Source: Pieris napi | Lineage: Eukaryota; Arthropoda; Insecta; Lepidoptera; Pieridae | Reading direction: 5' to 3' | Length of the DNA stretch: 64,000 bases | NCBI RefSeq assembly: GCF_905475465.1 | Contig: NC_062248.1 | Location: forward strand, 2,108,001-2,172,000 | In this document: in pieces, positions 57,489-64,000 of the stretch | Layout: every line of letters begins with the position of its first letter | Position numbering within the stretch: position 1 is the stretch's first letter | The notes under the pieces: generated by a model | The model's input: the letters and a program-made list of their open reading frames with translations, nothing else | Told to the model about the DNA's origin: nothing | The model's database searches: none | Made by a program: the position numbers and the translations under genes

Positions 57489-59739
57489 TGATTCTATAAA
57501 GTAGCGGCTACATGAAAAGAAAGTATTAGCCTTGTAATATATATATATAGCCTTTAATTTTTAATAATACAAGTCAAGGTCAAAAGATTATTACTTTATA
57601 AATCTATTTATAGTTTCTTTTTCGTTCGTTTTTATTCAATATCATTTAAAATAAAACAAATGTCAAATAAAATACAATTTCCTATCGAAAATGTTCATCT
57701 GAACAATGAGCTTTATACGTTTAAGAAACAATTCAATAGAAAAGTCCTGAGTTAAAAGACTCGTCTTTAACAAAGAAGTTATTCAATTAAGACTTGGTGT
57801 AAGTTAATTGCGACTGGCTTCCAGAAAACTTCAATTTCCTTCGAACTCAACGGGATTTCCTGCAGTCTTGGATCAAAGTGGATGAAAGATAAGATATATT
57901 AAAAACAAATGCGTCAAATTGTCAACCTCCGGGTTTTTTGAAGTCGGTTAAATGGAAATGTAGTGCGTTTTTCCACCAAAATTCATTGACAGGTTTTCAG
58001 TTAAGTGTTTTCTGTCTGGTTTGTTAGTGCGTTGACGGCCATTTAGGTACGCTATTCTCTTGTCCCCTAACGTCTCGAGTTCAAGTCCCGGGTGAGGAAT
58101 GATGACCATATGAAATTGCGTTTTTCTAAGCAAACTTTCAATGGTATCTTTAAGCTTAAAAGCTATTGGTCAATGGTCTGTTCTTATGATACTCTAGTCG
58201 TGTTGGGCAATCGGAGTATGTAGATATAAAATATCAGTGTATTCTGCACATAAACAGGCGTATTATAATATCTAAAAGTATTAAGCTGCCGCGATCAAAT
58301 CGGTCTGTGGAGGCTCAGTAAAAAAAAACTGTTGCTCAGCTCAGTTGCGGATTGGAACGCATGATCTTAGGGTTTTTGTGCCATGCCCCAACTATGTCTT
58401 TCTAAAATTCATATGTAACATACATAAGTTTTATATAAAAATTGAATTGTTCACTAAAGAGACTTAAATGATAGGTTTTAGGAAGACATCACTAGGAAAT
58501 TGTTAACGAAACACAGTAAGTAAATTTTCACAGTAAGTAATATTTTTGAATAGCCCCCCTTAAAAGTCAAATTGCCCCCCTGTGGGGCATGGGCCCTCAT
58601 GGGAAACACTGGCCTAGACATACTCTGTATACTTGCATAGCAATTTTGTATAGGTGCACCTAGTTTTAAATGTTCTCTAAGTCCTCATTCAAGATAGCTT
58701 TTATATAGTAAAACTCACAAAGCAATTAGTATAATTAAAATAGTTTTAAAAATATTTCTTTGGAATAGATACTGTATATTAGAGCTAATAATAGTTTCCT
58801 GTAATTCTTTTCTACCAAAGTGCGTATCAAACGCTACGAAGCATCCCTCTGTGGTGCGACTTTACGTAGACCGATACGACCAGAATTCAATGTCAGATAA
58901 TTAAAATTTTATGGAGAATTAAGAAGCTGTGATGTTCTACTAACCTGTGCCAAAATCACAGAAGTCTGCCCATAAACAAAAATAATGTAATAGACCTTTC
59001 TGCCTGAAAATTATTTATTTTCCCATGACCAATTTATAACAGCGAAGGTAATTTCATGGTAATTCATTCACTAATAGAATTTTTGCTTTGAAACCTATCA
59101 ACAATAGTGGAACATGGTTTAATAGTTGAACCTCACGGTTTAGAGCCACATGGTTTGTTTCTTATACGTCCTTGACTTAAAAACTCGAAGTAAATATAAG
59201 ACAGAGTGGAGGATAACCTACTGCACTTAAAAGCCAGCAACACAACAGGGCACAGGACCGGCGGATGTTTCTCGTTTAGGACGCCAATACTTGGGTTTAT
59301 TCACGTAGACTTTATCTGTACTTTATCGTACTCGTAAGACATCGTGTCGGATAGTCTAAAGTGCCGGTACTGTGTTATAGCCGTGAAATCGTTTAAAAAC
59401 ACTTCCCCAGTTCGCAGAGGGTTGCTTCTAATTGGAGAGTGCTTAGTTCACGAGCTCTTCAAGCTCCTTATAAAGAGCTGTGGTAGCTGTCTAGCATCTA
59501 GGGTTAATTAGGAAATGTTTAAAAGTTGGTTACCTAGGTACGGTTTCCTTGACGTTTTTCGCGAAATACTTGAGAACTGAGTCTGCAGTTTTAGAAATAA
59601 ATGTAAAAACAATGACTTATATAGTCAGATATTTCTTCATCTATATTCTCCTTCTACAAAAGACGAAATATATGAAGGTGATACGATGTTTCTCCTTCCA
59701 CTATTTACAAGTAAGATTATGTGCTCACTAATCTAAAAA

Positions 59740-59900
59740 AAATATTTATTTTATTTATTTATTTATACTTTATTACCTTAATCAAAAACATACACATAAC
59801 AAAAATAAAAAAACAGGTTACAAAAGTTGTAACCTGTTGCAACGGGCGGCCTTATCGCTAACAAGCGATTTCTTCCAGGCAACCCTAATAAAAATAATAT
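59740..59900 (-). mobile_element. LINE 3' end fragment (other family)
   Basis: A+T tail (TTTATTTATTTATACTTTA) then, inverted, the GC-richer AACGGGCGGCCTTATCGCTA and GCGATTTCTTCCAGGCAACC. The lead strand would run minus. Family not resolved. Confidence 0.45.
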
Positions 59901-60198
59901 TGTTTCGCCGAGAATCAACGGAGCCTATATATATATAGCCTTACGCCATGTTAACCAAGTCACTGAGACAATTAGTCATTTGATGTTCAAGCACTTAAAA
60001 CAGTACATTTATTAGAAGACATCTAATTACTATCTCTTTCCCTACAATCTGCACGAACAATCAGTACTATGAATTGATATCCAATAACGCTTTAAAAACT
60101 TACTCCTATTAGAATAATAATAATAACGTCATACAAAAAACATTTCTTTAGTATTTCCGGTTTCCATAAACATCGTATCTTGTGATAAAAAAACTATA

Positions 60199-60423
60199 TC
60201 TACTATATAAAAATAAGTCGGGTTTTCCTTCCTGACGCTATAACTCCAGAACGCACGAACCGATTTCCACGGTTTTGCATTCGTTGGAAAGGTTTCGGGC
60301 TCCGTGAGGTTTATAGCAAAGAAAATTGAGGTAAAAATTCAACAGAAAAGCGGGATCACCAAACGAGATGTTACATAAAACGAAGCCATCTGGTGGCGAA
60401 ACGGAGTTCGCCGAGTTTGCTAG
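60199..60423 (+). mobile_element. Helitron-like element
   Basis: Starts TCTACTATATAAAAATAAG after A, ends GAGTTCGCCGAGTTTGCTAG before T. 225 bp. Confidence 0.7.
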
Positions 60424-60615
60424 TATTATATAAATCGGGATTGCTGAGGGTAGAGGAAAACACAACATCGTAAGCCACTAAAGAAGCTAGAACAACCAAA
60501 TGCTGATGTAAATAAATTACAAGTATGTATATCATTTTTAGAGTTATAACAGTAACGGACGCACTACACGTTATAAGAAGGTAAACGTGTGGACACTTGG
60601 GGACTGCCGCGGTAA

Positions 60616-60920
60616 AGCTATTGCATAGCTTTTTTTATTAACTTATGCAATTTTTTTTCTTTGGTATTAATTCAGTCTACAACTCTACCAGACTCAGACT
60701 AACACGCCTATATAGTCTGTCTCACTCTAACGCGTACCGGCTGTACCGGCACGTCACCGATCTCGTCAGAGAGATGGGAATATGCAGTATGCGTTCTGTC
60801 CCGCTCTATCGCGTATGGCCGCACCTATATTACGTCATCGTGTATAAGGTTTTTGTCGTTACGGAATTCCTTGATTCGGTCGCCGCGCTCAAAGCCCGCG
60901 ATAAAAGCTATGCAATGGCT
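60616..60920. mobile_element. MITE with AGCYATTGCATAGCTTTT ends
   Basis: 305 bp; 18-bp inverted ends with one mismatch, flanked by TAA at 60613-60615 and 60921-60923. Interior is richer in GC than its surroundings. The ORF through it is not coding. Confidence 0.7.
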
Positions 60921-61640
60921 TAATAATAAAATAATTTGCAAGAATATGTAACAAAAATGTGATCTAAAGGTCGCATATGCTGCCACACATATGGCGTACA
61001 AATTTGTCTTAAAAGTAATATTACATAGAATTATATATATACATTATACGTAGTCATATTATTATATTTATATTATTTGTAGTGATCAAATCTCACATTA
61101 TTAAAATATATTGTTACGTTTTCAAATTAATATTATATTAATTATAATATTAAAAACTTTGTATAATGTGCAAACTCAAAATTGAATGGACTGATTTCAT
61201 AAAATGTACTACATTATCCCCGAATAATAAAGGTTAAATCTAATTATTTAGTTTTGTATAAAAATACTGAAGCCCTTTTGTTCCAGACTGCTTATCCCTA
61301 ACAAAATATGTCCCTAATATAACGTATGTATTGAAGTAGATATGAACTGAATTATAATATAAATTTCTCAGCAAAACGTATACCGTATAATACTTATTCC
61401 GAACGCGGCGTTCGTTTGGAATACATAACTACAATGGAATAGGCTATTTGACAATAAAAAAGATCTGTTTAAAAAAATGTGTAAAATAAAGTGGAAGTAA
61501 TTATTATTAAGTTATGAAATATATTGTTTTGCCAGGAATCCAGAACCTCCTCTTTAAACAATGTTACTTAACTTAAAATCTAAGGCAAAGAAGTCCAGGT
61601 TAAAATATATTTATTAATGTATCTTACTGAACACAAGAAA

Positions 61641-61893
61641 GCAGTGTTGGCTTAGTGGCTTTAGCGTGCGACTCTCATCCCTGATGTCGTAGGTTCGATC
61701 CTCGGCTGGACCAATGGACCTTATTTATATGTGCGCATTTTACATTCGCTTGAACGGTGAAGGAAAAGATCGTGAGGAAACCAGCTTGCCTTAGACCCAA
61801 AAAGTCCACGGCGTGTGTCAGGCACAGGAGGCTGATCATGAAAACGATACAGAAATCTGAGGCCCAGATCTAAAAACGTTGTAGCGCCAATGA
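61641..61893 (+). repeat. SINE family A
   Basis: GCAGTGTTGGCTTAGTGGCT head, GGTTCGATCC, GTGAGGAAACC and GTTGTAGCGCC end. Confidence 0.85.
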
Positions 61894-62780
61894 TTAATTT
61901 ATTTATTTTAATGAACCCAAATGTCTCGTAATTTACATTTACTGCCAGATCCGTTTTTCATTATCAAGTATTTTTAAATATAAGGTACGTGTAAGGAACA
62001 AATATTACACCTATCTTCACTTAATATATTCTGCTAACTTTTACTAATATTATTATTTTCTACTAAGTATTAATACATTCTTTTTTGTTTTGGCAGAATG
62101 ACCAGCGCTGTGGAACATTCTGCTCCTCAGCATAATGCTGAGCCAGGGCCAATTACAGCTACAGCACACACGCATTACATACTTGAAACGAACCGAATGG
62201 GAAAAAGAAAAAAAATTATATTTCTTTTATTGAATTTTTTTTCTTTGATTATTGTTATTTTGTGTGTGTTTTGTTTGTAATAAATGATATGTCTATATAA
62301 TAAATAATAATAATAAAAACAAATGTGTATTCTAGCACGCACATACTCAGTAGACGTATCAAGGTACGAGAAAATACTTTTTATACTTTCGTTAACATCA
62401 GCATAAACAAAGTATAAATTTATTTGCGAAACATTTGCGGTGGTAAAGCGGTTTGGTTTGTTGCCAAAGAGAAAACAATTTGCACTCATTCAAAAAGGAC
62501 CTATAGTGGATCTGTGCCAGAACGATTCTTGTTAAAAAAGTTCGAATCAGCGGTACATCGTTTGATAGTAATGCAATATGGATTGTGTAATGCATACAAA
62601 TGTATACTAGATATACTTGGCATTTTCAATGACTTCATTTAATGAAAGCTCATAGAATGTAGGGGTTGCATGTGTAAGACACGTAATTGTAAGTAATCTT
62701 TCACATTTCTTCATTATTTAATTGTTAATTTTATGTAGCCTGTAGTATTGTTTTATACACGTATAGCTTCCTCTAATATA

Positions 62781-62961
62781 TAGATGGACTTTCTCTCTAT
62801 ATGCGCATTTAACATTCGCTCGAACCATGAAGGAAAACATCATGCCTTATACCCAAAAAGGCGACGGCGTGCGTCAGGCACGGGAGGCTGATACTTGCCT
62901 TATTAGATTAACAAATGATAATGAAACAGATACAGAAATCTGAGGCCCAGACCTAAAAAAA
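62781..62961 (+). repeat. SINE family A, 5' truncated
   Basis: Starts at ATGGACTTTCTCTCTATATG; core ATGAAGGAAAACATC; body GGCGACGGCGTGCGTCAGGC. Confidence 0.78.
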
Positions 62962-63734
62962 CGTTTATTTATTTATCTATTAATACTCCGTTGCAGTACA
63001 TGCATACTCGCCAAGAAAGGAGGAGTTATGAGATGGGATTTCAAGGATAGATATAGTTTTCGCTATGGGCTCCCAAAAATTTGAAATCATTTTTGAGATA
63101 GGAAGAAGTTATAGGGTTGAACAAGATGGAATATAAGAGATGGAGAACATGAGCATCACGTCTCTTATTATTTATCATAAAGCCCCAAAAAATATAAGTC
63201 AATTGTAATGACTCCGCAAGCTACAGAGCTTGTTCAGAATCGTTCGGAACTTTTATATATATAGCAAAGGACCTAAAGCAACTGGAGGTTTAATTGTGAC
63301 AATTAAATGACAATATTCAGAAATTCTATTCACATCTTAGACAATACTGTATGCAAATTTAACCCTTAACTCGGTCGATTTAATCGTCGAACTCCCAAGT
63401 ACGGAAATGAAGGGTGAATAAATTTAAAAACCTCTTAGGGTAATACTTAGTGAGTGAGGAAGTTTATGTTTATGTCAAAAGTATGGTTTTCGCTTTAATC
63501 TGCGAGAGTGCTTCTGAAGTTTTGGTGGTCGAAGTTAATGTGTAAATTATAGTATACGAATACAAGAGTAATTTTCGAGTTTTTTACTTAATAAGAGACA
63601 TTTTATACAGAGTACATTGCAGAGATGTTTGCACGAGCGATCAACTTGTTTTTTTCCTTTCTTATCACTTGGGTAGTCGATGGATTATGATAGTCTACCT
63701 TACTGTGTTGTGGATTGCTTTACACTCTCTCAAC

Positions 63735-63895
63735 CCTGGTAATACGATAGAACCCTGACGGACCTATTAATTTTTATTTTCCAGCATTTCCTCGCTCAAC
63801 TAAAATATATCGCAATACAGGAAATGCTGCCGCGTTAAAGGAACACTGCCACAGGGACCAAACTTTTTAAATTTGTTTTTAATTATTACTATGTA
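63735..63895 (+). mobile_element. Dispersed repeat R
   Basis: AGCATTTCCTCGCTCAACTA, CAGGAAATGCTGCCGCG, GCCACAGGGACCAAAC. Confidence 0.58.
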
Positions 63896-64000
63896 AGAGA
63901 TGCAGAAATTGATATGTAAGAGAAGAAGAAACCGACCACGGCAAGTGTTACTTATAATATATCCGGTATCAAGGGTGGGAAATGAAACACTACATTACTT

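Larger units (their letters stand above)
49692..64000. other. Gene-poor repeat region after unc-5
   Basis: No coding region is supported. It holds SINE family A copies, seven Helitron-like or MITE elements, repeat R copies and LINE ends listed separately, with AT-rich unique sequence between. The stretches 57500-59740, 58100-59500 in particular, 60930-61640 and 62290-62780 show nothing recognisable; 62098-62280 has a 60-codon ORF with a hydrophobic tail that looks like a repeat remnant. Confidence 0.6.

Noticed and set aside
58018..58105. Possible tRNA-like or SINE head (GAGTTCAAGTCCCGGG)
   Set aside because: Only a B-box-like match; no A box at the right distance and no second copy in the window.
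62098..62280. 60-codon ORF with hydrophobic C-terminal tail after an AG
   Set aside because: No homology recognised and the tail is T-rich low complexity; more likely a repeat remnant than a membrane protein exon.

Overview
The window is an AT-rich animal nuclear sequence from an insect, almost certainly a moth or butterfly. The support is: intron-split genes with GT/AG borders, insect versions of the proteins, and a dense load of repeats of lepidopteran type (a tRNA-derived SINE with a GGTTCGATCCC B box, short Helitron-like elements ending CTAG, LINE 3' ends). The species cannot be fixed from the sequence.

Five protein-coding genes can be assembled from exons. (1) 2697-9773, plus: metal-responsive transcription factor MTF-1, six C2H2 fingers and a duplicated C-terminal cysteine cluster; the 5' exon(s) were not found. 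(2) 10774-11389, minus: an 82-residue membrane protein of the UPF0239 (anon-73B1) family, tail-to-tail with MTF-1. (3) 13800-14720, minus: a secreted 199-residue protein with two CBM14 chitin-binding domains. (4) 18028-34208, plus: a serpin with eight recognised exons, whose reactive-centre loop is split by a 6.2 kb intron holding an apparently intact LINE. (5) 35632-49691, plus: netrin receptor Unc-5, complete in 13 exons (1051 residues), from signal peptide to death domain. These are unrelated housekeeping, developmental and extracellular genes; nothing suggests a joint pathway.

The rest is mobile DNA. The best resolved items are two nested hAT elements with both 8-bp target duplications (11564-13164), an internally deleted PIF/Harbinger element inside a SINE (41925-42808), an intact two-ORF LINE with 13-bp target duplication (28481-32863), eight short Helitron-like elements, a foldback element in two copies, and several MITEs. 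From 49692 to 64000 no gene was recognised, only repeats and unique AT-rich sequence.

All exon borders come from reading frames, GT/AG sites and family knowledge; no transcript or database was consulted.
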